Below, one piece after another: positions 32,803 to 44,648 of a stretch of 64,000 bases of DNA. The DNA comes from Dryococelus australis (taxonomy: Eukaryota; Arthropoda; Insecta; Phasmatodea; Phasmatidae). The position numbers and the translations under genes were made by a program. The first letter of the stretch is position 1. Each line of letters begins with the position of its first letter. The stretch spans positions 128,625,338 to 128,689,337 of the forward strand of contig CM057000.1 of assembly GCA_029891345.1 (NCBI GenBank), in the 5' to 3' direction. Under the pieces are notes generated by a model. That model ran no database searches, was not told the DNA's origin, and saw only the letters and a list, made by a program, of their open reading frames with translations.

Positions 32803-33062
32803 ATATTTCATAGGAATGCTTATATGGTTGTTTTGTTGTCATGGATGGTATGAAGGAAAGGGTTTGTTTGGTATAACCGATATATGGTTTAATGGAATTG
32901 ATTGTAGATATTGAATTAAGGTTCTTTTAAGGTATTTGAGGTATTACAAGTTAGAATGTTTGTCTGGCAGAATATGTAGAAATAAATGTTTGGTATGTGA
33001 ATTTTTTTTTAGCAGTGAGAATTATATGAACTCAAATATTATGTGTTAAACATTTTTTTGAT
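32803..33062 (+). repeat. Segmental duplication, unit 1
   Basis: From ATATTTCATAGGAATGCTTA to ACATTTTTTTGATGG this unit matches 33499-33750 in order: TGTTTTGTTGTC, GGTATAACCGATAT, TAATGGAATTGATTGTAG, TTTTTTTAGCAGTGA. The two lie about 696 bp apart, suggesting a larger tandem duplication whose remainder has diverged. Confidence 0.8.
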
Positions 33063-33498
33063 GGGTGGTAGTCACAATGAATGGATTGAGGTTTAATATA
33101 TCTTGCCCGTATGGTATGCTAATTTGTCTGGTAATGTGTCTTTGAAAGTGGATGGTATGGTGCGACAGTGTGGCTGGTCCGAATTTGGAATATTTGGTTG
33201 GGTATTTGGTATGTTCTGACAGTATGATATGATAGTATGTTTGTCATTAGATGATGTTTTGGCCTGTCTAAATGGGCGGAGTGGCGTGATATGGTCTGCG
33301 AGTATTGGCGGTTATAATGTTTTTTTTTTCTGCTGGAACATTTCAATTGCTGGTTTGGTGATATGGTCTATTGGAATGAGATTTCGTTAAGGTTGGATCG
33401 TTGACTACGTTAAACTGTGTGAGTGTTGGTATTATTTGAATGTGTGTTTGTGTTTTGCTATATACATGATGAAATGTTTTATAAGAGAAATTTGCTGG

Positions 33499-33750
33499 AC
33501 TATTTCATAGGAATGCTTATATGATTGTTTTGTTGTCCGAGATGGTATGAACGGAAGTGTTTTGGTATAACCGATATGATGTAATGGAATTGATTGTAGG
33601 TAGTGTTCGGGTATTTTAAAATATTTAAAGTTAGACTATTTTGTCCGGAAGGAATATGTATAAATGGATTTTTTGGTCTGTTCTTTTTTTAGCAGTGACA
33701 ATGGTGTGACATCAAAATATTACGAGATATTTTAAACAATTTTCGATGGG
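33499..33750 (+). repeat. Segmental duplication, unit 2
   Basis: Diverged partner of 32803-33062 with small insertions and deletions. Shared blocks include CATAGGAATGCTTATATG, GGTATAACCGATAT and ATGGAATTGATTGTAG. Confidence 0.8.
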
Positions 33751-36389
33751 CATATAGAGGTATAGGATATATAGTAGTTTGATATGACATTAAATTTTGT
33801 TTGGGCTTTGGGTAAAAGCTGGTCAACATATTTAAGTAATAATAATAATATTGTCATATGGGTGAGGGCTCCGTTTCTGTAAATAAAGCACTAATATATT
33901 GGGATTTGTAAAAATAAGAAATAATCATATATGTCTAAAAAAAAATTAATGAATCCGTCAAACAATTGTAATTTATCATGATTTTTCAAATGAAATTTAT
34001 AAGTGTGTGATTTGTAGGAGTTGAGATGTCTCTAACATAACTATTTCTTACAGTAAATGCTCTCTAGTAAATAGAATATCCTGGTATGGTGGTAACATGT
34101 TTGCGAGGAGAGTTCAAAATGTTTGTCTATAGGAGTGATGAAATGGAATACTGATAGGGAATGTTCTCTAGTAAATGGAATATCATGGACGTGTATAGGT
34201 AAGGGATGGTAGAATGTTCGAACCTATGTCCTTCCGAATATGTGTATAAATAAATTATACGCCTTTGCCTGATATACGGCTAAGGAATATATGTTGTTTA
34301 TTTCATGTATGTTAGATGTATACGGAGATACTTATTTTTAAAGAGTTTTGCATAAATATATTTTTTTTAATTAATGCATTATAACCTTTATTATCTGTTT
34401 AATTACCCATGGCTGGATTTTAGATATGATTTATTCTTCCCTCGCATGTTACTATGTTCACAAATGTATAACTGATTGGCATGATTAGGTAAACAAGATT
34501 GGTAGCAATCAACGAAGGTTTAAGTATTTACTTCATTCTGTTTGTGTGTGTGTTTAAACTATAGTAAGAATGGGTATTTACTTTTTATCCTCGAAATGTT
34601 GGTTTGCATGAGTCGTATACAAAGCGATCAGTGGCAGTCGTTCGTCTACTGATACGTTTGCGTAGGGTTGTGTGTGATGGACGAGATCTATGTATGTTTT
34701 ATGTAATGTGATAGCTTAGTAGATATGTTCTGTAGTGAACTAAAAAGGTGACATTCGCAAAGGTTCTATGGATACCCACGCAGGCTATCATAGTAGGTGA
34801 ATGTGATCTGGCCGGGTGGTGGGGATCAAATGTCTTGTCGTTGACACGCACCTCCCCTAGCGGCAATGTTGGAACTAGTCTCGCCCCCCCCCCCCCCCTT
34901 ACTCTTCGCCATCATCTCCTTTGCAAGTTGGTAGGCCGAATTCGCATATACCTTTCAAGAGATCTAAACTCTCGAGAGATTTGCTAGAGATGTGAGTGTG
35001 GCCTCTCTTATTTCTTAAACTATTCTATATGATGACCTGGGTATATTCATTGATTGACTGGTTTGGTGGTGTGTATTGCTTGCATGGCCTATCAGTATGG
35101 TAGTAGCGAAGTCTAAATTTGTGATTGGGATATTGTAGTAGTTTGGGTTGATGGTAGGAGGAAGTTTATTTTGATGGAATAGTTTTATCTCTGAGCATGA
35201 CGTGCCTGTATGGCTGTTAAACAGGAGGGCAAGTGGCATGATGATGGGTGTTATGGTTAGTAAAGAATGTAGAAATGTATCGCTTGAATATTATTTTGGT
35301 CAATCTGATAATATGAATTTCATGTATACTCATCATTGGTAGAAGTGTTTTAGAATGTTTGTACTGTATGACCTCTCTTCGTGGTTGTTATAGGTAGCTT
35401 GTTTTAGTAATATGTTTTGTTAGTATGTCTGACAAGTATGTTTTAGTTTGGCATGGTCTCTTGGAATGGCTGAAAATGGATGGAGAAACATGATAGCATT
35501 GTTTGCCGGTTTGATATTCTTGTATGGTTTGGTTTTATTTTATAGCTGGTACATCTTGATGGTATAACCTATTGGTATGACTTGGTTGTACAGTTAGTTT
35601 CTTGTTTGGTGGGTTTAGCCATTATGTTTATCGGGATGACCTGATCGGCTGCTGGTATGGCTTGTTTAAAAGTTAGGTTAGGCAAAGTTAGATGAAGTGA
35701 GATGGTAGTCAATATTGTTGACTGTTATGATTGATCAGTATGTCTGAGGTATGGTGGGTTGTATGGCTTTCGAAATTGCTTGGGCGAGGCAAGCTAATGT
35801 CATGGTGGAAGATATTATATATATGTTTTAGTACTCATTACACTTAAGGTTATCAATATAGTTGTTAAGTATGCTGGAGGTATGTTACCTGATAGGTTTC
35901 GTAAGAGCAGCTATTAGTATGGATGGCTGGCATAATTAACTGGTTTGTTGTGCTTGATAGAGTGATTTATATTAATGCCCGGTATGATATTTGGCTGGTA
36001 TCTGGTGGTATGACATACATGTGGGACATGCGATTATTTTGGTAATGTCAGTGTGGGCTGAGGTCTTCTTGAATTCTAATAAATGGTGCGTATATTTCGT
36101 CTGATGATGGTTGTTAGAGCAGATGGTATGGATGTTAGGTTATGGACTGGTTTCAACTATATATTTGCTTGATACACTGGGGTTTACTCAGAGTGCTCTC
36201 ATATCAGGAAGACGAAATGCGAATATGAGTGCTTGCCTTAGACCACGACAATCACGGTGTCGCGATCTGCATCGGGAAAATATCGGATGGTTTGTTCGAG
36301 TTATGGGAGAAAGTATACATACAGTACTGATGTATGCGGATACCTTAGTTATTGTTAAGACATTGAGAAGTTAACATCGATTTGGAAGC

Positions 36390-36562
36390 ATTCTCTCGCT
36401 ATACTCCGAAGATGAACTGTGAATATGAAGGCCATCCTTTGACCTCAATTAACAAGGAGCCACGACCCCCGCCATCGCTGCCTAAATGTCGTTGATGCCG
36501 ATTCTGCGACAGAGTTTTCACCTTCGGTCAACATGCTCGGCGACATAAGAGAACTGCCTGAA
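36390..36562 (+). pseudogene. Zinc-finger gene fragment
   Basis: The plus strand near 36500-36560 encodes CRFCDRVFTFGQHARRHKRT, a good C2H2 finger core (C-x2-C-x12-H) that ends at a TGA. It is preceded by a stop a few codons upstream, after PPPSLPKCR. No gene-length frame surrounds it. It is probably the relic of a zinc-finger gene related to, or independent of, that at 31738. A loosely similar segment lies at about 36205-36280. Confidence 0.5.
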
Positions 36563-37250
36563 CGAAGAGTCCTTTTCACACGATGAAGAATTACAAAACA
36601 TAAATATGAAACTAAAATGGGTAGTTGTCTGCATACATGGAAAGATTTAAATGTTGCGATTGAGGTGGAGGATTGCTAAAGATTGATGGATCGATGGATT
36701 GGATTGGATCGTTGGAGCTATGGAAGTAGATAATTTGAAGAGACATTCTAAAACATGCTTAATGGCATCAAGAAGCTGGTTTATGCTAACTCCTCCTCCT
36801 CCTCCAGTACGATTGGGTTATCATGTATGGTATTTTGGGTGATATGTTTTACAGAATATCTATCTTGCTGTTGTTGGTGTATGTCGAATGGTCTTGGACA
36901 CTATGTGTGTTTTGGTGAGTCCTATAATGCTAAGGCATGCTTGAGTTCAAAGTGTTTGGTATGAGCGGTTATCGTATTTTGACTGGTGTTAACGAGCATG
37001 GTGGATGTTATGAGAAGAATTTGATTGTGTCACTGGTATGGGCAGTGTGTTTGCTTTGTGTGGTCTGTGTGGGCGAATGTTAAGGGGTAACTCTTGGTGA
37101 TTTTTTTTTTTTGTTGTAGGAGATGGGGTGTTGGGTGGTCTGGCATGACTTTAGTTGTATGATGGATGATATGGGTGGTCAGTATATATTTGATTGAGGT
37201 CGACCAGCAGAGCAGAAAAATGAGCATCAAGCAAATTTTTTTGGTAATGT

Positions 37251-37817
37251 CAGTGTGAGTAACAAAGCTCCTACATGTTAATAAAATACTTAAAAATTAC
37301 ATAAGTAAAATCTAAGTAATAAATAAAATAATTCTGAAAAATTAGTCTGGTATAGCAAAAATATATTATATGTAAGTTAACACATATATATACTTAAAAA
37401 GTTAAACTTAAAATGTTAAACATGAAAATATAAACTTATTACTGGCCTCTGTAAGTCTGGTGTTGGTCAGTAGAGCAGATGGTATGCATGAGTTACAGTG
37501 GGCAGAACACTGAATGCTAAGGTGCCTGCTTGCGAGTGTATAAGACGTCGGGTTCATTTTATGGAGCTGTCTGACAGTGGTAGTTGCGAAACTTTGTCGA
37601 GAAGAATATATGGCCAAAGGTTCTGGTTAGCTTGCTAGAATAGACTGTCTTGAGCTATGTATACGTAGATTATATTCATTTATGTGCTGCTGTAAAAATA
37701 CTATGTGAATGGCGTGGAAAATTTAAAATTTCTGTTTTTATATTTGTAGTCTAACGCATGTCAATTTATTAACAAATAAAAGTCTTTAATTTCTCGCTGG
37801 TGTTGTGCCTGCCTCAT
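37251..37817. other. AT-rich spacer
   Basis: No gene recognised. The strand skew of the preceding region weakens here. Confidence 0.45.
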
Positions 37818-37858
37818 ATATATATATATATATATATATAATACATATATATATAATA
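37818..37858. repeat. (AT)n-rich microsatellite at the mariner border
   Basis: TA repeats interrupted by ATACATA directly precede the left end of the mariner element. TA-rich DNA is a favoured mariner target. Confidence 0.85.
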
Positions 37859-39180
37859 CAAGATGTTGCAAAAAATCGTAACTGAAATGTCCATGTTATA
37901 TAATACAGCGAATTATTATGTTCTTTATGTTCCGGTAGATCCTGTGTGACGTTGGACATGCCTCAGTACGTCATCCAGGAACGTGCATGGTGTGTGGAAC
38001 ATAATTTCTGCAGCTACGGTACTGGGAGGAATGGTGGCCCTTCCCTGACAGCTGTAGCTACTGCATTTGAGGGCCAGTTCCAGAGATCAGCACTACCAAA
38101 CAATACCATCCTCTGTTGAGTGGACATGTTTCGGCAAACGAGGTCTGTGAGTAATCGCAATGCTGGGCATTCTGGCAGGCCCCGCAGCACCAGAAGCAAT
38201 GAGAAGGTGCTGCAATCTCCTAAGAGGCTTCCGGTGGATATCTAAACAACTCCGCCTGGAAACCACGGCTGCGTGGCACATGGTTAAGGAGATTGGTGCC
38301 CGCTCCTATAGGATACAGGTTCTGCATGAGTTGAAAGCACCATATTTTGCTGCACTCATGCAGTACTCTGGTCGTGTACTGGCCAACCTGTATCTGGATC
38401 AACACTTCATTAACGACTGGTGGTGGTCAGACTAGTGTCATGTGCTCATGAGTGGGCATGTCAACAAGCAGAACATTCGCTTCCTTGGTTGAAAGAGGCC
38501 TGATGAATATCACCAACGACCACTACATTCGGAAAAGGCGACTGTGTGGGCGGCTGTGTCCAGTCACTGTGTCATGGGCCCATATTTTATTCAGGATGAA
38601 AATGGTGCCACCTCCTCTGTCACTGCTGCTGTGTACAGGTAGCAGGTGATTACACGATTCCACGCCTATTTACAGCCTTTTTGTGAGATCAATCGTTTGG
38701 ATTTTGAGCGCCAAGTTTCCCAGCAGGATGGAGCCACTGCACATGTTGGCTGAGGTAATCTGGCATTGCTCCACGAACTCTTTCCCAATAGGGTTGTGTC
38801 CAGAGGCTCTGCTTTTCCCTATCCCCCAAGAAGCCCAGACCTAACCGTGTATGGTGCATTTTTGTGGGGCATGATAAATCAAAAGTGTTTCAACCCAGTG
38901 CCATGTACTCTTCAGGACCTGCGTAAAAAGATTGAATCTGTGGTCAGTGATGTGACTGCAGAACAGTGTGCTGCCATGGTTGCAGGAATAATCGACCACA
39001 TGTAATACATAGTGCACAAAAACGGATCCCATGTGGAGCACGTTGTTGCGTAAGGATGCCCAGGAGGAAAGACTGTTTTTTAGGATGAGGCTAAAAGCAC
39101 TGTGTACTACTGTTGAACCTATTTGCTATATTAAATGGACATTTCAGCATTTCAGTTGCCATTTTTTTTGCAACATCCTG
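37859..39180 (+). mobile_element. mariner-type transposon, full length but inactive
   Basis: The left end CAAGATGTTGCAAAAAATCG and the right end in reverse (CAGGATGTTGCAAAAAAAAT) are inverted repeats that continue through AACTGAAATG. The total of 1322 bp is normal for mariner elements. TA precedes the left end; the right flank (AATAAT) does not give a clean duplication, so a terminal base or two may have changed. Confidence 0.9.
37958..39005 (+). pseudogene. mariner transposase pseudogene (DUF4817-type N terminus)
   Basis: Starts with ATG at 37958 (MPQYVIQERAWCVEHNF...), the helix-turn-helix start typical of arthropod mariner-like transposases. It continues through several stops and frameshifts. 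Recognisable blocks are VWAAVSSHCVMGPYFIQDEN, QQDGATAH with a likely catalytic Asp, and YPPRSPDLTVYGAFLWG near the end; the frame ends at TAA 39003-39005. In related proteins the last motif usually reads PDLTPCDFFLWG; here the probable third catalytic acid (D) is replaced by Gly. With stops in addition, no active enzyme is expected. Confidence 0.88.
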
Positions 39181-39890
39181 AATAATGATGCTTGGTATAT
39201 TTCCATATACACACATTGAATAAAATCCGAGCAGTGTATTATATTAAGTCTTGAAGAGGAGGCTGAAAATGAAGTTGAGAGAACTTGTTACCGTACTCTA
39301 CATAATATTGCAGTACAACTTTTAAAAAATGTAGTAAATTTTAAAATCTAATAATAAATACAGATTTTTTTTTATTCTCTTATTTTAATTATTTATCGTA
39401 ACCCGTCTGTTAGATCTCGTTAAGAACAACAAAATATTATTTTAAGTTAACCACTATGTTTATAATAGTCTTAAACAAATTAATTTCTGGAGTTAGAAAT
39501 GTAATTCAAACTGAATTTCGCTAGAGACTGTCTGGTTCCTAAGAGTTCGCGAATTGTATTCACCTGTGTATGTAGATATTCACTTGCTTACAGCCCGACT
39601 TGCTTTGCTACATAATTATTTAAAAAGAATATATAAAAAATAATAATTTGATATGAGCTTAAGCATTCAGACTCCGACTGAAAATAACCAAAATTATTTT
39701 TATACAGTACATCGCTTACCTTTAAATATATTAAACAAAAAACGCTCTAAAATATAGTATTATTAACCCATGTACGCCCAAATTATATTCCTATAACAAA
39801 AAATTAAAAATATTTCTGTAAAAGTATGAGGGAATTCACCAATTTCGTTTGGATTACTAATATACATTAAGGCAATTGCCCTTGTTGTGG
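39181..39890. other. AT-rich spacer
   Basis: No gene or repeat recognised. Confidence 0.5.
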
Positions 39891-39975
39891 GTTTAGTGGA
39901 TGAATGGTTAGCATGCTGACTTGTAACTCAAAGGTCCTGAGTCCAAATCTTATCCAAGCATGGAGACTTTTTTTA
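39891..39975 (+). mobile_element. tRNA-like SINE head or tRNA pseudogene
   Basis: TAGTGGATGAATGGTTAGCA fits an A box and GGTCCTGAGTCCAAATC a B box, separated by the usual distance. An anticodon-arm-like ACTTGTAACT lies between, and a T7 run at 39968 could end RNA polymerase III transcription. The acceptor stem does not pair well, so a functional tRNA is unlikely. It is a third tRNA-like unit, distinct in sequence from the SINE at 25944. Confidence 0.5.
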
Positions 39976-40943
39976 ATGTTACCAGCTTTCATGGAAAGTG
40001 TGAACTTTAGAAAATTTAATATAATTAAACTTAATTTGCATTACAAATGCATTAAAAATACATTTTTACTATATTTGGAAAGATTTTTTTTCGGCATTTT
40101 TCAAATTATAAATAAAATAAATTTTAATAATTCTACTTATTTATAAAAGCATCGATTCCTAGATGTCTTATTGGCAAAGCCGGCCAGCCCAGTGCCTCGA
40201 GGTCAATGGCCTCCCTTCCCTTCCCCCCCCCCCTCCACGGTTAAGCACCTTCTGATGACGTCACTGCACACTTGGCCTGTCGCAGCTGCGTGCGTTCATG
40301 CGTGCGTGGTTACAAATCTTGGCGACTTAATTTTCGTACAAAAGTGAAAACAATTTGAATAAAGTAAAATATTAATAAAAAATATCGATTAAGAAAATAT
40401 TAATTGAATTGATTTTTAAACTTTTAATAATTTGAATATGTTTTACAAAGTCCTGCCTGGAATGTGCTTTACAATAATTTTTATATACCTTCTCATGTAT
40501 AGAAAATTACGACTTTAAATTCAAACATAAATATACACACTGATGATTCGCGCACTCTAGCAGGCGATGAAGGAACAATGTAGACGGTGGAGTGGAGCAA
40601 ATGTGACTACTCGAACAAGTGTGAGTAATTGGTCAAACGAATGAGATAGGCATGATAGAAAGGAAAGAGGTAAAGGGAATATGAGAGACAAGAGAGAAAC
40701 AAAAGAGAAAAACAAAACAACAAAAAATGGGAGGACTCCTAGAAAACATATGGACTGATAAGAGACAAAAGAGAAAGAGATGGAACTATAGAGAGACAAG
40801 AGAAGGAGAAAGGAAAGAGAGAAAGAGAGGGAATGAGAGAAAGAGAGAGTGATAGAGAAAGAGATTGAATGAGAGAGGCAAAGACAGACACAGCATGGAA
40901 TGATAAGGCATGAAAAATCTAGACATAATGGTGGTATAACATT
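39976..40943. other. Spacer with a CpG patch and a purine tract
   Basis: AT-rich to 40180, then a short GC-rich patch (40180-40310) with a CRE-like TGATGACGTCAC. From about 40640 to 40900 the plus strand is nearly pure purine (GAGA, AAGAGAGA words). The minus-strand frame here (Phe/Ser/Leu-rich) is caused by that tract. Confidence 0.5.
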
Positions 40944-41200
40944 ACGATCGTATGCGCCTTGAAAATTTCGAGTCCTGTGATATATAACACTTAATACTTA
41001 CATCTTTAATTTTTTTACTATAAAAATTGATTTTAATTTTAAAAAATAATTTATTGAAATAATTTTATTGTGACGTCATGATCGTATTCCCCTTGAAAAG
41101 ACGAGTCCATTAAATACTTATGCTTGTAAATTATTTACTTATAAAAATGTGTTTAAATTTGAAAATATAATCATTAAAATAATTGTATTTGATCGATTTC
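40944..41200 (+). repeat. Diverged tandem repeat of about 110-135 bp
   Basis: ACGATCGTATGCGCCTTGAA (40944) is repeated as ATGATCGTATTCCCCTTGAA (41078) and weakly at 41190. Between them come the shared words CGAGTCC, AATACTTA, TATAAAAAT and ATTAAAATAATT. There are two good units and a third partial one. Confidence 0.65.
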
Positions 41201-41359
41201 CCATTATGTAGACTAGAATCATTAAGGATGAGAAGAAAGAAAGAGAAATAAAAAAGAAGGAAAGAGAAGAAAAGAAGGTATTCAGAATACAAATAAGTGG
41301 GAGCAAGGGAGCACTCGGAGAAAACCCTCGGAATGCAAGAGCATAAAAAATTACATACT

Positions 41360-41560
41360 GGTTATCAAAATTATGTTCCAAGATGGCAGCATACTGGCTA
41401 CAAATATGGTGGTGCTCTGACTACAAAGATGGTGGTCCAATATGGCGATGCACTGGCAACAAAGATGGTGGCATACAGGCTACCAACATGGCGTGATGCT
41501 AAATGGCGGTTGCGTGGCCGGAATGACAGAGCGGGAAGTCCGGAAATCCAACATGGGGGC
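41360..41560 (+). repeat. Degenerate repeat of ACTGGCTACAAAGATGGTGG
   Basis: Variants of CTGGCTACAAAGATGGTGG recur about every 30-40 bases (near 41394, 41428, 41455, 41478). Several contain AAGATGG or ATGGCGG, resembling the YY1/Pleiohomeotic core. The 117-codon frame across 41297-41650 is produced by this repeat and begins without a clear promoter. Confidence 0.5.
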
Positions 41561-41850
41561 CGGCGACCTGGCGCCTCGAGCCTTTCCCTGATTCCTATGT
41601 CCTCGAATCGACCATACCTATATACTAAAGTTGTTGCTATGTACGAATAAAACTTTTCAGTGGAACGAAAAGGAATAATTATTTATTGTGTTCGAGCTGG
41701 TAAAATACTTAGTTTACAAATGAGAAGGCTTATATTGAATATTACATATGTTTCTACATATACTGGAAGAGTTTATTTCAACATATGGAGCAACTAGTAT
41801 AAGTAACTATTATTTGGCTGTATCAAGAAGTCTTATAATATAATAATTGT
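41561..41850. other. Spacer
   Basis: No gene or repeat recognised. Confidence 0.4.
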
Positions 41851-42266
41851 AACTATAAAGTGAGCACTTTAGAAATGAACCTTATAAAAACGTCGCTGCC
41901 CCTGCCTGCATATATTTGAATGGGCGCACCAAGTGACATTCTCCCAGTTAAGTTGGTAACGATGGATGGCAAGTAGTTCCATGTATTAACCTCGAATAAA
42001 AAGTGTTAGTTAACCATTTGTAATATTTCAAATTAATTTTTTCGTTTTATATTTCTTTTTTAATCATCGAAGTGTAAAAATTAGTTGATCTGTAAAATAT
42101 TTACTTTCCTAATAATTTCGCATGTTTTACTTGACCTACGTACGAATAAATTATGAGGGCTATGGCAATGTTAATTTTACATAAGGCGGAAGAACACACA
42201 ACGTGCACACAAGTAGATCCTAAGCAGGGATTTCGAAATTGCTCATTTTACAGTAAACAGCCTGTA
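41851..42266 (-). mobile_element. MITE, long form, copy 6, inverted
   Basis: Reverse orientation. It starts AACTATAAAGTGAGCACTTT and ends GCTCATTTTACAGTAAACAG. Long-form landmarks in reverse are CCAGTTAAGTTGGTAACGAT, GTTAACCATTTGTAA, GCAATGTTAATTTTACATAA and CACAAGTAGATCCTAAGCAG. It is the most distant copy from the main cluster. Confidence 0.85.
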
Positions 42267-43159
42267 AGTTACATTTCAAACTCAAGATTTATTCACTATG
42301 AAGACTACAATGGTAATGTAAACATTTTAATTTATTCATGAGCAGAGAATCTGCCATCAAAATAAATGGTATTCAAATATTAACTGATCTGTACTGACGT
42401 TGGATTCCCAGTGGAAACTGAGAACATTAAAGGGTCTTAAAGAGCCGTGAATATGAATGATGGAAATGACTGAAGATTATTATCAAACTCCATGTTTGGG
42501 ATAATATTGAAATTACTTTCATTTCCAGAAATACCATTTGAGCTTATGGAATTGTTGATTTAATATGTTTTCATTTATTCATGTGTCAAAGTAGTAATTA
42601 TATATAATTATTTCTGCTAGTTGTTTGTGTACGTGTTATGAATAGATTGTCCAAGGAATTATATGGTCTTGAATCTTAAAGAGTCTGAAATGTTATATTC
42701 TCTTAATTGTCAATTTTGAGATATAGTGGCATAGTCTTCTGAATGATAAGAAGAAAAAATACCTAATTTAGTCCTAGAGGTTGGCTCAGGTATTCAAGTT
42801 ACGAATATGTTAAAAGTCGCAATTGTGTTTATAGTAGGTGTGAATTTCAGTTTATATTCATAGAAACTTTTGATTTGTGAACGTGAGACATATTAACTAT
42901 ATAACACTTACACATCAGAATACTTCTTCAACCTTACAGAATTATTGGCTTCCAATTGTGTGGCCAAGAAAATCGTTGTGATAAAGGTTAAATTAAATTT
43001 GCAAAATTTAAAACAAACCCAATACGCGTTTACATATTCCCAGTATGAAATAAGCGAAAGACATAAACTGAAAAACAGCCCAAACAAAGGAATTTCATCA
43101 GTTCCAATGACATCGAAAATGGTCTTCTCAAATGCATTGGCAAACTTCAATGACGTGTA
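42267..43159. other. AT-rich spacer
   Basis: The frames on both strands at 42908-43160 overlap each other and have no recognised domain. Confidence 0.45.
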
Positions 43160-43370
43160 GGACCTCTATGACTCCTGAGGCCCGATTGTATCCGACGAGA
43201 CGTGCCAAATACAATTTCATTAAGCATTTCCTGAGGCAAATTGTCCCATTCCTCAATTGAGGTAGAACCTACAGTGGTTTCGTACGTGCAATACACATTT
43301 CGCTGGAGGGGAAGACGCCAATGTTTTCACATGATCCACACAACGTAGGTACGATCCACCTCTACTAGAA
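43160..43370 (-). pseudogene. Fragment of a Tc1/mariner-like transposase C terminus
   Basis: Reading the minus strand, the segment near 43170-43260 gives SIEEWDNLPQEMLNEIV followed by a basic RRIQSGLRSHRG. This resembles the C-terminal end of many Tc1/mariner-like transposases (EEW..IPQE.L..L..SM.RR). No catalytic core, inverted repeats or start could be found nearby, so it is an isolated fragment. Confidence 0.4.
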
Positions 43371-44400
43371 AAATACATATTACTTTTTCCTTGACGAACG
43401 AAGAATATGCTAAACTTTTAGTGAGCAGTATAGTTGACCCCTGGTAAAAGCAATTATTCGCCTTCGCTAATTACTCGCAGTAAGTCAGCTGATAGTAATG
43501 GAACCACAGGCAATGTGCTATCGCCTTCACCAGAATTGGCTGCTTACCCCAATTCCTCACACTATCAATACTCGTAAGTACCCGACCTGTATCTTTCCTC
43601 GCCACAAAATGCATCGAAAACAATGGCCATGCAGCCTTCATTCTATTTGGCGCGCAGTAATCGGCTCGGGATAGCCAAGAATAACACTGGTCTCACAGTC
43701 TGGCAGCCATATTGGATTATTAAGTTATGCCAACTGTAATCTCTATAATTTTTCATTCTATATAATTTATTTTTATTTTTGTGTCTTATAAATTACCATA
43801 AATTTATAGTATAAAATAAATATGTAATTTACAAGTCTTATTCAAATCATTTCTCTATTTATATTATGCAGTTTAATTCGCATTACAGCACCATTTTCAC
43901 CATACATAAGTTAGAACGAAAGCAGGCACTTTCTTCCGAAATGTTTTATTCAGCGAAGTATTTCTCCTACACATACACACATGTCTAGGCTTACACTTGG
44001 AAATATGTTCACGCTGTCTATCCCCTAACCCGAGTTTACTTCAAATTTCTTTGCCAATCTCTGCAACACAGAAGCAAACTCCTTTACAGCTCTTGGCATG
44101 TCTAACCAAAGTGTTTATTTTTCGCGGTGGAAAAAAAAATACTGTACTGTTGGTAGTGATATAGACTACTCGACATGGGTTTAATGGGCACCGATACACC
44201 TCGCGTAGATCCAATTATTTGCAGCACAACTGCCACTGTTTTCAAGATGAGTTGGTTTCCACTCATTGTTGCTGAAAATGAGCAACTCCCTGCATAATTT
44301 GCAAAGATATATTCGAGCTCATTATTATATGGCACCGAGCATTGCAGCTTTTTATGAATGCCGACTAATATAAATGACACTGATATATTTACGGATCTGC
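43371..44400. other. Intergenic DNA, no gene supported
   Basis: The minus-strand frame at 44102-44380 has no recognised domain. Nothing repetitive was seen. Confidence 0.4.
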
Positions 44401-44648
44401 CGAAGACGGGGTTAGCTCAGCTGGCTGTGTATTTGCCACAGGACCTGGAGTTGGAGTTGCGGCCATAAGAAATCAGTGGTGACATAAAAGTCGGTATTTT
44501 GACCATTTCAGTCAATGACACGGACATTTTTTAGGAGGTGAAATGGTGACACTACCGGAGGGACACACAGGGAGCACAGCCGAAGAAGAGGACAGTAATG
44601 CTGGAGAGCTAAGAAGTTTGTGGTTTTTCTGATAATATATTATGTATC

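Larger units (their letters stand above)
32620..37250 (+). other. Strand-skewed G+T-rich DNA rich in TGGTATG-like words
   Basis: For about 4.6 kb the plus strand is visibly rich in T and G and poor in C, with many TGGTATG, GGTATG and TTGGTATGG words (dense at 33110-33480 and 35000-36060). No long frame is open on the plus strand; the minus strand shows short His/Thr/Pro-rich frames caused by the skew. A C run at 34886-34899 interrupts it. It could be transcribed non-coding DNA or a decayed repeat block downstream of the zinc-finger gene. Confidence 0.6.

Noticed and set aside
40557-40799. Membrane-protein-like minus-strand frame (Phe/Ser/Leu-rich)
   Set aside because: Caused by the purine tract on the plus strand; no real signal or conserved motif.
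44405-44475. Possible functional tRNA gene
   Set aside because: The D-arm and anticodon-arm pattern is suggestive, but position 33 is not T and the T-arm and acceptor stem do not pair well.
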